Below are positions 7,402-15,717 of a DNA stretch of 64,000 bases, one piece after another. The position numbers and the translations under genes were made by a program. The DNA is from Akkermansiaceae bacterium (GTDB lineage: Bacteria; Verrucomicrobiota; Verrucomicrobiia; Verrucomicrobiales; Akkermansiaceae): the NCBI GenBank assembly GCA_021733795.1, contig JAIPKB010000005.1, positions 1 through 64,000 of the forward strand, given 5' to 3'. The notes below the pieces were generated by a model. The model saw only the letters and a list, made by a program, of their open reading frames with translations. It was not told the DNA's origin and did no database searches. Position 1 is the stretch's first letter. Each line of letters begins with the position of its first letter.

Positions 7402-8291
7402 GCAAGACCAACACCACCACCGATGTCGAAGCCGCGCTCGATCTTCTCGCCACACAAGTCCGCGCGGAAATCATGAGAATTCGTGACGAAGGAGCGGATG
7501 CCATGAAGCAGGGCGATTACGACACGGCCAAGTCCGTGATCGAGTTCGCCGGGAAACTGGAGTCTTTCGCCGGTGACGTGGACAAATTGGTTGGACAGTG
7601 GAACTCGATTGCCACGCAGCACGACGTGGAACCGGAAACCGTCAAGGCCATCGTCGGCAAGACCTTCTTCCAGAGAGCCCGCAAGGGGACGATCACACCC
7701 AATCACGGGATGGGTGGGCCTCGCATCGGAATTCCAAAGTTTGCCCAGACCCGTCCGCAAGACGGATTGGATCGAGTGAACCTGGTGGAGTTCAAGATTC
7801 TTGAGGATCTGCAACTACACCTTCGTGGCACCAAACACGCCCAACTTCAGCCATGCCAATGCGACTTGGAGGGATTCCCGGACGACGTCGCTATATTAAG
7901 CATCAATCAAGCCTATACGCGGCTTTCCGAAAGGCATGAGTCAAAGCGAAAGTCTCATTCGGGAAATGTATTCACCCTGGTGTATTTCCACGACGGTAAA
8001 TTGTTGCTGCTGTGGAAAGGGAAGGAGGATAACTTTGACGCCCTGAGCTGCGAGGAGATCTACGGCTTCAAGGGGGAGGGCAAGCGGGAGCATATTGTCC
8101 TCGACGGCCAGCAGCGTCTGACGGCGATGAACTACGCCTTCACCGCGCCCGAAATCCCACTGCCATCCCGCTCCAATCCCTACTACTATTTCACTCGGCG
8201 ACATCGTCCGCAAAGAAGGCGAGGCGGCCTTGTTGTGGTTTGGACAAGTCTTGAATCAAGGGAGCTGATTCACCGGCAAGCCATAATTTGA
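7398..8291 (+). pseudogene. Chimeric frame: helical N-terminal domain fused to a DUF262 (GmrSD/DndB-like) fragment
   Basis: This 297-codon frame appears to be stitched from at least two genes. Residues 1 to about 110 form a charged helical domain (VEAALDLLATQVRAEIMRIR...) ending in a basic winged-helix-like stretch. Residues near 215-260 contain the DUF262 signature HIVLDGQQRLTAMNYAF followed by IPLPSRSNPYYYF. DUF262 proteins are nucleotide-hydrolysing or nicking subunits of GmrSD-type restriction and related anti-phage systems and are normally far longer; here the domain stops after about 50 residues and runs into TRRHRPQRRRGG, which looks like out-of-frame sequence. I read it as a defence-gene remnant. 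Translation remains possible. Confidence 0.55.
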
Positions 8292-8342
8292 TTGTGGCCG
8301 CCCCCCCACAAAACTCCGCAAACGAACAAAAAGCATGCATGA

Positions 8343-8690
8343 GGTTTTCCAGATCCATTTGCAGGCGTTAGAACCAACCACTGTCACGATAAGTTTAGGT
8401 ACCTGAAAAGCGTAATCATCGAAAACTACGGTCCCTACCGGGACTTCGCGATTGACTTTCGGTTCGACGACGAGAACTGCCCAATTCCATTGGTTGTGAT
8501 TGGAAAGAATGGAAGTGGAAAGTCAATCCTCTTAGCCCATCTTGTGAATTCTCTTGTCAATGCCAAGCAGCATGCATACGAGGATTCTGATATTGAGAAA
8601 GGAATGGTGTACAAATTGAGAACGCCTCTCTATTTTTTCGCCTGTCGCATCGGCAAGACCAGCCTGTTCAACCTGATCGCCCGCTCGGTT
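8343..8690 (+). pseudogene. AAA/SMC-like ATPase N-terminal fragment joined to another P-loop fragment
   Basis: The open frame (no ATG; nearest starts are rare codons such as TTG at 8490) reads RYLKSVIIENYGPYRDFAID, then LVVIGKNGSGKSILLAHLVN. This is the beta-strand/Walker A N-terminus of AAA15/OLD-like ATPases seen in DNA repair and defence modules. After KLRTPLYFF it switches abruptly to RIGKTSLFNLIARSV, a second P-loop from a different ATPase, which then meets the 63-bp element at 8691. Two Walker A motifs within about 60 residues, without Walker B or linker, indicate a recombinational fusion rather than a functional protein. Confidence 0.6.
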
Positions 8691-8753
8691 GCCGACGCGT
8701 GCCCGCGTCGCCCTGCGGGCAGCCTATGGCTGGCGATCTCGCTCCGCTCGGTT
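8691..8753. repeat. 63-bp in-frame insertion element, copy 3
   Basis: Third copy, 63 bp, orientation as copies 1 and 2 but in a plus-strand host frame, where it reads [20 protein letters not shown] then V with no stop. The decamer CCGCTCGGTT at its right end also occurs immediately left of it, giving a 10-bp direct repeat at the boundaries. It lies at the junction between the ATPase fragment and the next phage gene fragment. Confidence 0.92.
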
Positions 8754-8754
8754 C

Positions 8755-9075
8755 CGGGTGTTCGCCGGCACGCTCAACCGCCACAAGCTCATGCATCACC
8801 TCGCCACGGTGTTGGGTCTCTGCCGCCGCGCCGCCGAAGTCGAGTGCCTCGGGGCCTTCGGAAAGAACAAAGCCCAAGCCAAGCGCACGGCTTCCGCCGC
8901 CACTGCCCTGCGCTTCCTCTGGGATTACCTCGGATGGACCGGGAGCAAGCGTCCCGTCGCCCTGGGTCTGGTCGGCCCCCTGCACACCGAATTCAAAACC
9001 TACCGGGAAGCCGCCGAGCGGATGTGCCAGCGCTTCGACGCCCGCTTCCGCTTCGCCAATCTCTATAGGTCATGA
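8755..9075 (+). pseudogene. Phage-type protein, 5'-truncated
   Basis: The frame RVFAGTLNRHKLMHHLATVL... through FKTYREAAERMCQRFDARF begins directly at the 63-bp element and ends with TGA overlapping the next ATG. The last 35 codons recur almost unchanged at 22862-22970. Arg/Lys-rich helices and coupling to the 87-aa gene suggest a phage or plasmid accessory protein. I do not recognise the family, and the N-terminus is absent. Confidence 0.55.
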
Positions 9076-9335
9076 AACGCACCTACAAACTGATAGCCAG
9101 CCGTGGCAACGAGATTGTCTTCGATGACCGACTCCAAGCCGACACCCCCCGCGACGCCCGCCAGGAACTGAAACGCCAACTCGGACTGCAAAGCCTGAGC
9201 GGCATCGTCTATTCCATCACCGAAATCCCCGTGGACCTGATCCGCGAGATCGTCGATGCCAGGCTTGCCGAACTCGCCGGCGGGGCACCGCCCCAGACGC
9301 CCGTGCCCGCCGACGTGGACGCGCTCGTGATTTGA
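9072..9335 (+). CDS. Conserved 87-aa protein of the phage-like block (intact copy)
   Basis: A small acidic protein, MKRTYKLIASRGNEIVFDDR..., with alternating strands then a helix (RDARQELKRQLGLQ) and a Pro/Ala-rich C-terminus. Its ATG overlaps the preceding stop. A second copy at 22970-23235 carries a one-base deletion in a C-run that destroys the frame, so this is the only intact version in the window. Function unknown; the context is a fragmented phage replication or accessory module. Confidence 0.65.
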   Translation: MKRTYKLIASRGNEIVFDDRLQADTPRDARQELKRQLGLQSLSGIVYSITEIPVDLIREIVDARLAELAGGAPPQTPVPADVDALVI

Positions 9336-9342
9336 GAGAATC

Positions 9343-9487
9343 GAAACGCGGAGACGCGGAGGGCGCGGAGAAAGACGCTGAGTGGAAGATTGTGAGTTAT
9401 AGTTTCCCAACAACATCAGATTAGGTCCCGCTGACAATCCAATAAATCTCCCCGCTCCACTCTGCGACCTCTGCGCCTCTGCGTTTC
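9343..9487. repeat. CGCGGAG/CGCAGAG inverted-repeat element, copy 1
   Basis: About 145 bp bounded by imperfect 28-bp inverted termini: the left begins GAAACGCGGAGACGCGG and the right ends CGCCTCTGCGTTTC. The interior is AT-richer, and the whole is repeated at 23240-23384. The size and termini resemble a MITE. Confidence 0.85.
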
Positions 9488-9498
9488 GCTTTCTCTTC

Positions 9499-9656
9499 GT
9501 CAAGCGCCACTACCGCCGCTATGGCAACCCGGAGGCCACCGCAGCCAAATACGGGATCGACCTTGAAACGCTCGAAGCCCGTGCAACCGAGGAGGGCTGG
9601 GCATCATGATCGAGGTCAAACGCTACCGCAAGCCCGACGGTTATCAAAAAGCCTGA
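9499..9656 (+). pseudogene. Two overlapping phage gene remnants
   Basis: The frame VKRHYRRYGNPEATAAKYGI then DLETLEARATEEGWAS ends at TGA 9607-9609. It overlaps an ATG at 9606 that opens MIEVKRYRKPDGYQKA, itself stopping after 16 codons. Both read like natural protein ends or starts with phage-style ATGA coupling. The first has lost its N-terminus to the inverted-repeat element just upstream, and the second its C-terminus. Confidence 0.45.
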
Positions 9657-9814
9657 GTTCCCGGACGGGGCCAGCCAAAGGGCGTTCGTAGCCGAGAAGG
9701 TGCATGAATTTCAAATCATCAAATAGGTTGGCACGGCCTCCGCTATTGGTTGGCGCGTGGGCTCATTTTCGGAGCGTCACCACCCTGCTCCTGCCCTCGG
9801 AATAGTGACGCGGC

Positions 9815-9905
9815 ATTCTCGCCATTTTCTGGTTTTCTCACTACTTTCTCGCCATTATCGCGCCATTTTCTTGCCATCTCGCCATTATCTCGCCATTATC
9901 TCGCC
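9815..9905 (+). promoter_or_regulatory. Direct repeats (TCTCGCCATTA) immediately before the Fic gene
   Basis: At least six full or partial copies of YCGCCATT(A/T) are packed into the 90 bp before the Fic start codon. The last three are nearly perfect 11-mers (TCTCGCCATTA), and the final one contains the ATG itself. Regular spacing on one helical face and position over the ribosome-binding region suggest an operator for the HTH domain of the Fic protein. Alternatively it is slippage-derived microsatellite sequence. Confidence 0.5.
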
Positions 9906-11312
9906 ATGAACCGGCCCATTAAGAGAGAATGGCTTGAACCCTTCCGGCAACAGGCGGAACTCGACGCGCTGGACTATGAGGCGTTTTTCAAGCCCCGCCT
10001 GCCGCGCCGGACGGCCCTGAACCGGCTGAGTCGACTGCGCGAGGCAGGCTTGGTGGAACGCCACGGTGAAGCTCGAGCCACGGTCTATCGCCTGACCGAT
10101 GCAGGCGGAGCGCGGCTGGTCGCCGAGAGCGCCCGGCAGTCGGTTCCTCGAGCGCAGGGTGGCGATTCCCGCTTGTCGGAGGCAGCGGAGGCACTGCGTG
10201 CCAGGCTCCGGCTTCCCGTTTCCGAGCGCACCCCGGTCGGGTACCAGCGCGCCTTTCTTGATGCCTACCAACCCAACCAGTCCTGCTACCTGCCGGAAAG
10301 TGCCCGGCGCAACCTTCATGAAACCGGTTGCCAGACCGGAATGGCGGACGAACCGGCGGGCACCTATGCCCGCCACATTTGCCAACGTCTGCTCATCGAC
10401 CTGTCCTGGAACTCCAGCCGTCTGGAGGGCAACACCTATTCCCTGTTGGAAACCGAGCAACTCTTCCAAGCGGGCCGCAGTGGTGACGCGCAACTCTCCA
10501 ACGAGGCAGTGATGATTCTCAATCACAAGGCCGCCATCGAATTCCTCTTGGAATCCTCCTCCGAGGCAGGCTTTGACCGCCGCACCATCCTCAACCTGCA
10601 CGCGCTGCTCACGGCCGATCTCCTCCGGGATCCGGCTGCGGAAGGTGCCCTGCGCACCGACCCTGTGGGCATTGGCAAATCCTCCTATTTGCCGCCCGCC
10701 ATCCCCGCACTGATCGAGACCCTCTTCGATCTGATCCTGGCCAAGGCCCGCGAGATCCGCGATCCGTTCGAGCAGGCGTTTTTCACGATGGTGCATCTGC
10801 CTTACCTCCAGCCGTTCATCGATGGCAACAAGCGCGTGTCCCGCCTGGCCGCCAACCTCCCGCTCTTCCAGCGCAACCTCGCCCCCCTCTCATTCGTGGA
10901 CGTGGCCGAGGCCGATTACACCGATGGCATGCTTGCCGTCTACGAACTCAACGAAATCGGCCTCCTTCGCGAGGTTTTCATCCAGGCCTATGAGCGGTCA
11001 GCCCAGCGCTACACAGTCATCCGCGGCGCGGTGGGAGATCCCGACCCTTTCCGGGTGAAATACCGTCAGGCCATCGCCGGGCAGGTGGCTGAAATCATCC
11101 GCACCCGCTGTGGTCGCCGCGAGGCCGTGGTGCACCTGCGCCGCTGGGCCGAGGATTCGGTCATTGAACATGATCGCAAGCCGTTCGTCGCCGCTGCCGA
11201 GGAAACCCTCGCCGGCATCCACGAGGGAAACTTTGCTCGTTATCGCGTCCGCCCGTCCGAATTTGAGGCATGGAAAACCGCCTGGGGCGAAACAGGCAGC
11301 GCTCCAACCTGA
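9906..11312 (+). CDS. Fic family AMP-transferase-like protein with N-terminal winged helix
   Basis: A 468-aa protein. Residues about 5-65 form a winged-helix HTH (RTALNRLSRLREAGLVERHG). S170-N176 (SSRLEGN) match the autoinhibitory [S/T]xxxE[G/N] helix, placed before the catalytic core (class II Fic). The Fic motif HLPYLQPFIDGNKRVSRL occupies about 297-314 with the catalytic His intact. Such enzymes usually transfer AMP to a hydroxyl side chain of a target protein and are held inactive by the inhibitory Glu. I start at the ATG at 9906 because the open frame upstream is the translated repeat array. The fused HTH and adjacent repeats suggest autoregulation. The target is unknown. Confidence 0.9.
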   Translation: MNRPIKREWLEPFRQQAELDALDYEAFFKPRLPRRTALNRLSRLREAGLVERHGEARATVYRLTDAGGARLVAESARQSVPRAQGGDSRLSEAAEALRARLRLPVSERTPVGYQRAFLDAYQPNQSCYLPESARRNLHETGCQTGMADEPAGTYARHICQRLLIDLSWNSSRLEGNTYSLLETEQLFQAGRSGDAQLSNEAVMILNHKAAIEFLLESSSEAGFDRRTILNLHALLTADLLRDPAAEGALRTDPVGIGKSSYLPPAIPALIETLFDLILAKAREIRDPFEQAFFTMVHLPYLQPFIDGNKRVSRLAANLPLFQRNLAPLSFVDVAEADYTDGMLAVYELNEIGLLREVFIQAYERSAQRYTVIRGAVGDPDPFRVKYRQAIAGQVAEIIRTRCGRREAVVHLRRWAEDSVIEHDRKPFVAAAEETLAGIHEGNFARYRVRPSEFEAWKTAWGETGSAPT

Positions 11313-11451
11313 AATCACAGGATGAGATCCTGTTCAATCCGCATGCCAACGGCCGGACGCAGCACAAAATGGCCTGATAATATGGTGCGATCCGTCGTGC
11401 GGATGGTGCACGACAAACGACGGCCGTGTTGACGAGGCTCAGGATGGCCAG

Positions 11452-11706
11452 GCTGAGCACCCCGTTGTTCACCTTCACGCCCGTCGCGATGGCGTTGGCG
11501 GCCGCGGCGGAGTCGGTGATGGCGGCGTTGGCGGAGTAGGTGGTCACCATGCCCTGGTAGGGGAGGCCCTCGAAGCTGAGCGGACCGCCCTTGTAGAAAT
11601 TAGCGGCCTTGACCTGCTCGGGCCCCATGCCGTCGCCGATGAACGGGATGATGTTTTGAGGCGCCGCCTGGGCGGGCGAGGTGCCGCCGAGGGCGAGGAG
11701 AAGCAT
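11452..11706 (-). pseudogene. Alkaline phosphatase, N-terminal 85 residues only
   Basis: Signal peptide MLLLALGGTSPAQA, then APQNIIPFIGDGMGPEQVK with the metal-binding DGMG, then YSANAAITDSAAAANAIATG containing the DS(A) active-site Ser. This is the start of an exported PhoA-superfamily phosphatase. Homology stops after VNNGVLS and the frame wanders through unrelated sequence. About 80% of the enzyme is missing, so the product cannot be active. An R1 repeat lies 28 bp upstream of the start codon. Confidence 0.8.
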
Positions 11707-11733
11707 GATCTTGCGGGATAGTCCGAAAAAGGA

Positions 11734-11810
11734 TTGCTAGGAAATTTGTTTTCGCGGTTGGTGCGCATGAGGGGGTTAAAGTGCGGTTCGGAGAGCGGGT
11801 ATCAGGGGTT
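11734..11810. repeat. Interspersed repeat R1, copy A
   Basis: About 75 bp beginning TTGCTAGGAAATT, with conserved GGTTGGTGCGCATGAG and GCGGTTCGGAGAGCGGG. It lies just upstream of the truncated phosphatase. Its minus strand encodes MRTNRENKFPSN. Confidence 0.88.
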
Positions 11811-11837
11811 GTCCATTGCCTTTCCGCATCCGGATTT

Positions 11838-14291
11838 TCAGGGCACGGGACTCAACGTGAACGACCGAATCGCCATCCCTTGCTGCGGCGGGGTGTCGCG
11901 CCAGAAACGAAGCACGTTCCCGCCCTCCTTGAGGGTGAGCGTGACCGGCTTGCAGTCCTGCCACTTTCCGCACGTGAACGGCATCTCGATGAGTGTCTCC
12001 GCCGCATCGTCATTCACGGCAACCTTGAGCTTCTGATCGTAGTTGACCGTGACCACCTGCGCTGTCAACGCGAACTTGCCCGCCTTCGAAGCGGTCACCT
12101 TGTACTCAAGCTGCGATTTCACGCCCTGACCCAGCCCGGCCGGGTCCTCCTTCGGGCTCTTTGCGTAGTAGTCCCTGGCATACCGGTCCGCGACTCGCTC
12201 CCAGACATTGCCGCAGATGTCGTGGAGCCCCCAGGGATTGGGCTTCTTCAGGCCAACCGGATGCGACTTGCCGCCATCGTTGTCCTTGAACCAGGCATAA
12301 TCGCCGAGCTTCGAGGGGTCGTCGCCGACGAACCACTTCGTTGTGCTGCCGGCGCGGCAGGCGTATTCCCACTCGGCCTCGGTAGGCAGCCGCACGTCCT
12401 GCCCGGTTTTGCCGGCGAGTCTGTGACAGAATTCAATTGCATCCTGCTCAGAAACGTTGTCAACCGGGCAGTTCGGGTCCTTGGTCGCACCGCTGGGGTT
12501 GGAGCCCATGACCGCCTGGAACTGCGCCTGCGTGACCTCGTATTTGCCAAGGTAGACGCCCTTGGTGAGGGTGACCTCGTGTTTCGGCACCTCGATGCAG
12601 TTGAACCTGCCATCCGTTGTGCTCTCGCCTCCCATCACGAACGTGCCGGGCTTGATGTAGACCAGTTCCAGGGTCACGCCGTCACCGAGATCGAGCGCCA
12701 GCTTGGCCGGAGGGTTGTTACCGGCAGGCGTCATGGCGGCCCGGAAGCCCCAGTTGTTGTATCTGCCATAGCCGCCGCTGAGAAGGCGGCTCCCGGACTT
12801 GCTTCGCTCGGCGCCCTCCCTCCATCCTCCGCCCCGCAGGATCGTCAGGCCCACGACCCCGAAGCGGGGAAGAAAGACCTGCATGCCGCCCGCAAAGCTC
12901 TTCATCGCAACGACCTCGCCGGTATTGCCCGACGGCTTGCTGTATGCGGCAGCCGGGATCGACGTGGTGCCGTTGGCACCGTAGGCAATCTTCCTGTCCT
13001 CGGGCGCAACCTCCGCGGCAATCACCTTTTCCGCCACGGTGGGTCCGTTGGCCTCGCCGAGTTCCGCCCCGAGTGCATCAAGCGTCTCGACATTCAATCC
13101 CTCGATGACTGCCCGCTGTGTCTTCAGCGACACGCCGTTCCAGAACGCGGGATTTCCTTCGCTTTCTCCATAGGTCCGTTGCTCACCGAGGAGGTCGCCG
13201 ACCCATTGGGCCCGCTTCACCTTCAGGTAGCCGTCCCTGTCGTTGCGGGCCTGCGTGCTGGCGAGGAAATCCGTGTCCTTCTTGTAAACCGTCGCCGTCC
13301 AGCCGCAGCCCCAGCCGCCGCCCAGGTTCACGACCCAGCCCTTGGGCGTCCAGTGCGCCAAGGCACCATGGCCGGAACTGGGACGAGGCGTGGCCGGAAT
13401 CCCGAAGGCGCGCAAGGTGAATCGTCCGATAAAGGCACGCCGGCCGCAGACCCCGCCGTTCATCAGGATGTTCTGATTGCCCTGCAACTCCGGCCTATCG
13501 TACTTGACGTTCCCCGATCCGTAGTTGACGTCGCTCCCGACGAGACCCACGTAGCGCCAGCCGTGGTCCGGGTTGTAGACGTGGTCCGGACGGAAGTTGC
13601 GGAACATCTCGCGTCCCCACGCGAGGGTCCGGTCCGGCTCGGTCGCGTTGACGACAAAGCGCAGGTTCCAGGTGTCCAGGCGATCGAACTCGGGGTCCAG
13701 TTCGCCATCCAGGTACGCCTTCTCATAGTGCAGGTAGCGCCTCACCGGGTCGATCGTCCCGGGAGCGTCGGCATCGGCCTGGGGGTTTGCCTGTTCCATC
13801 GGCACCGCGTGCTCCAGGCTGATCGCCAGCGCCAGGCGCTGCAGCACGCCCGTGCGGGCCTTGCCGCTCGCCTTCCGGATCGCTGCGTGAATCTGCATGG
13901 CCTGCCCGTACTTGCCGTCCTTGGCGCCGTCGGCCACCAGCATCTGTTTCATCAGCTCGGCGTCCCCGAGCAACTGTCCGACCAGCGTCTCCTGCTCCTT
14001 CCCCTGCTGGGCGAATTCGGCCAGGCCCTTCGGCGTGGCCTCGAGCAGGACGACGTACTTCACGAGCCCCGCGTCGAGCGCACTGCCTGCCAGGAACTTG
14101 TCCGCCTGCTGCCCGTCTTCGGACTTCGGCACCTTGGCGGCCAGTTCCGTCCGCAGCCTCTCAAGCATGCCCGTGTACCGCTCGAGCAGCGCTCCGTTCA
14201 CTTCCCCGCCAGCGGCAGCTCCCGGGTATCCGGCCATGCAGGACACGACCGTTGCCAGTCCAACAGCGAATATGCGTCTTGTCTTCATCAT
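11838..14291 (-). CDS. Secreted SUMF1 (formylglycine-generating-like) protein with transglutaminase-like and C-terminal beta-sandwich domains
   Basis: An 817-aa exported protein with signal peptide MMKTRRIFAVGLATVVSCMA. The helical N-terminal third is followed by a transglutaminase-like segment (NGGVCGRRAFIGRFTLRAFG ... SGHGALAHW) with candidate Cys/His catalytic residues. A SUMF1/FGE-sulfatase domain follows (GTFVMGG, KYEVTQAQFQAVMGSNPSG, RLPTEAEWEYACR, NPWGLHDICGNVWE), then a carbohydrate-binding-like beta-sandwich. The redox Cys pair of true formylglycine-generating enzymes is not evident, so the SUMF1 domain is probably structural or ligand-binding. AAAGGA lies just before the start. The gene may be co-transcribed with the SASA esterase and DUF3326 genes upstream on the same strand, although a strong hairpin lies between. 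Role in polymer degradation is inferred. Confidence 0.88.
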   Translation of the reverse strand: MMKTRRIFAVGLATVVSCMAGYPGAAAGGEVNGALLERYTGMLERLRTELAAKVPKSEDGQQADKFLAGSALDAGLVKYVVLLEATPKGLAEFAQQGKEQETLVGQLLGDAELMKQMLVADGAKDGKYGQAMQIHAAIRKASGKARTGVLQRLALAISLEHAVPMEQANPQADADAPGTIDPVRRYLHYEKAYLDGELDPEFDRLDTWNLRFVVNATEPDRTLAWGREMFRNFRPDHVYNPDHGWRYVGLVGSDVNYGSGNVKYDRPELQGNQNILMNGGVCGRRAFIGRFTLRAFGIPATPRPSSGHGALAHWTPKGWVVNLGGGWGCGWTATVYKKDTDFLASTQARNDRDGYLKVKRAQWVGDLLGEQRTYGESEGNPAFWNGVSLKTQRAVIEGLNVETLDALGAELGEANGPTVAEKVIAAEVAPEDRKIAYGANGTTSIPAAAYSKPSGNTGEVVAMKSFAGGMQVFLPRFGVVGLTILRGGGWREGAERSKSGSRLLSGGYGRYNNWGFRAAMTPAGNNPPAKLALDLGDGVTLELVYIKPGTFVMGGESTTDGRFNCIEVPKHEVTLTKGVYLGKYEVTQAQFQAVMGSNPSGATKDPNCPVDNVSEQDAIEFCHRLAGKTGQDVRLPTEAEWEYACRAGSTTKWFVGDDPSKLGDYAWFKDNDGGKSHPVGLKKPNPWGLHDICGNVWERVADRYARDYYAKSPKEDPAGLGQGVKSQLEYKVTASKAGKFALTAQVVTVNYDQKLKVAVNDDAAETLIEMPFTCGKWQDCKPVTLTLKEGGNVLRFWRDTPPQQGMAIRSFTLSPVP

Positions 14292-14466
14292 CTATTCCTT
14301 TCGTCTCGTTGTGATTCCTATTTGCCTTCTTGCAGCCCCGCCGTCGCAATTCCCATGGTGCCCACTCCATTCTTCATTCTGACTCCCGTCGTTTGCCGGT
14401 TTCTCATTGGGTTTGGGCCGCTCAATCCGGGTATTGGCTGACCTCATGTTCTCATTCATGAGTGAG

Positions 14467-14498
14467 GCCGTTGGCATCTCGTGGGAGGTGCCAACGGC
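14467..14498. terminator. Perfect 10-bp stem hairpin after the SASA esterase gene
   Basis: GCCGTTGGCA and TGCCAACGGC pair perfectly around a 12-base loop, about 75 bp past the esterase stop codon on the minus strand. No T-run follows, so it may be a Rho-dependent or mRNA-stabilising structure rather than a classic intrinsic terminator. Confidence 0.5.
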
Positions 14499-14572
14499 CC
14501 CATGGCAGGCATGATCGGCCAACCGTCATGTTGTGCCTGCCGTCACAGCTCCGCATGCCATGCGGCTCCGGT

Positions 14573-15643
14573 TCACTGCTTGTTCTTGAGCAACTCGACC
14601 ATGGCCCGGCCCATGGCTTCGCCGACGTTCATGTAGGTCTCGGCGTTGCCGCCATAATGTCCGCCGGAGCTGCCGCCCATCGAAAGCGGGTGGGTGTAGA
14701 CCGCGGCCACGTTGCCCTTGAACTCCGGGTGCTTGGCGGGATCCGCGACGGCGAGCATGGCGTCGAGCACCTTTCCTCCCCCGTCGGTGGCGCCCTTCTC
14801 GGTCTGACCGAGCGACGCGGTGACGAACTTCGCGTTGGGCGCGTTGAAATCCTTGCGCAACGCCTTGATCAGGTTGACGAGGTTGAGCTCATAACGAGTG
14901 GCCAGTTCGCTGCGGCTGTCGCGGTCGCCCTGCCACCAGAAGAAACCGGCGACCTCGCACTGCGTCGCCCCGGGGTAATGCGTACCGAGGTCGGCCAGCA
15001 CCTTCTTCGCGTCGGCGGTGTCATCGTCATACTGCTTGCCGGCATACCAACCGATGGGTTTGGGCTCCTCGCCCTTCTTCCAGCGCTCGGGCGAGCCCTT
15101 GTATCCGGGATGCACCCAGGTGACGCCCGCGCTGTCGGTGAACTCGAATCCCTCGCTGCCCGGCGGCAGCAGGTCCCAGCCCAACGCGCGGTTGCCGATG
15201 CAGACCTTGAGGATCATGACCGGCGCGTCAATGGCATTGCCCACCGCATGCCCGATGCCGAATTCCGGGCCGATGGTGCCGCCCTTGATGCCCATCCACT
15301 CGTTGTTGAGCGGGCCTTTTCCGGACATGTATCGCACGAAGCGCACGTCCTTGCGCTCGATCCATGCGCCGGCGTCGTCGACGAGGTAGGAATACTTGTT
15401 CTTGTTCTTGACCGCGTTCTCCAGGGACCCGTCCCCGCCGGTGATCCTGCCCATGCCGACCATGTTCGACTGGCCCATCAGGATGAAGACCTGAACCGGC
15501 TTGGTCATGTCGGCCGGCTTGCCGTCCGGCTTCGGGATGGGTGGATCTTGCGCCGAGACGGTGGCGAATGGCGCTACGGCGAGCGCGGCGAGCGCGACGG
15601 ATGAGAGGGCGAAAGCCCTGCGTGTCATGTGGTTGTACTTCAT
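14573..15643 (-). CDS. Secreted sialate O-acetylesterase-like (SASA/GDSL) enzyme
   Basis: A 356-aa exported esterase of the SASA family, which removes acetyl groups from sugars. A Tat-like leader (MTRRAFALSSVALAALAVA) precedes the nucleophile motif VFILMGQSNMVGMG. The second block is GFFWWQGDRDS, and the C-terminal YTHPLSMGGSSGGHYGG supplies the likely Asp/His region. I prefer the ATG at 15643 (MKYNHMTRRAF...), which gives a normal leader. The gene lies 75 bp downstream of the DUF3326 gene and upstream of the SUMF1 gene on the same strand, a plausible glycan-processing cluster. Substrate unknown. Confidence 0.88.
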   Translation of the reverse strand: MKYNHMTRRAFALSSVALAALAVAPFATVSAQDPPIPKPDGKPADMTKPVQVFILMGQSNMVGMGRITGGDGSLENAVKNKNKYSYLVDDAGAWIERKDVRFVRYMSGKGPLNNEWMGIKGGTIGPEFGIGHAVGNAIDAPVMILKVCIGNRALGWDLLPPGSEGFEFTDSAGVTWVHPGYKGSPERWKKGEEPKPIGWYAGKQYDDDTADAKKVLADLGTHYPGATQCEVAGFFWWQGDRDSRSELATRYELNLVNLIKALRKDFNAPNAKFVTASLGQTEKGATDGGGKVLDAMLAVADPAKHPEFKGNVAAVYTHPLSMGGSSGGHYGGNAETYMNVGEAMGRAMVELLKNKQ

Positions 15644-15717
15644 TGGATGTTGGTTGTATCTCGTTCTTATTGTTGTTAGGTTGGTGGATTGCGGGAAATC
15701 GGCGCGCCATGCGTGCG

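Noticed and set aside
9750..9905. N-terminal extension of the Fic protein
   Set aside because: It translates the CGCCATT repeat array into low-complexity residues; the winged helix begins at ATG 9906.
11331..11400. Short frame ending FNPHANGRTQHKMA after the Fic gene
   Set aside because: Looks protein-like but too short to assign and without a start codon; left unannotated.
11781..14441. Very long plus-strand open frame (886 codons) opposite the SUMF1 gene
   Set aside because: Composition is an Arg/Gly/Val-rich mirror of a GC-rich gene, has no family motifs, and the minus-strand protein is clearly real.
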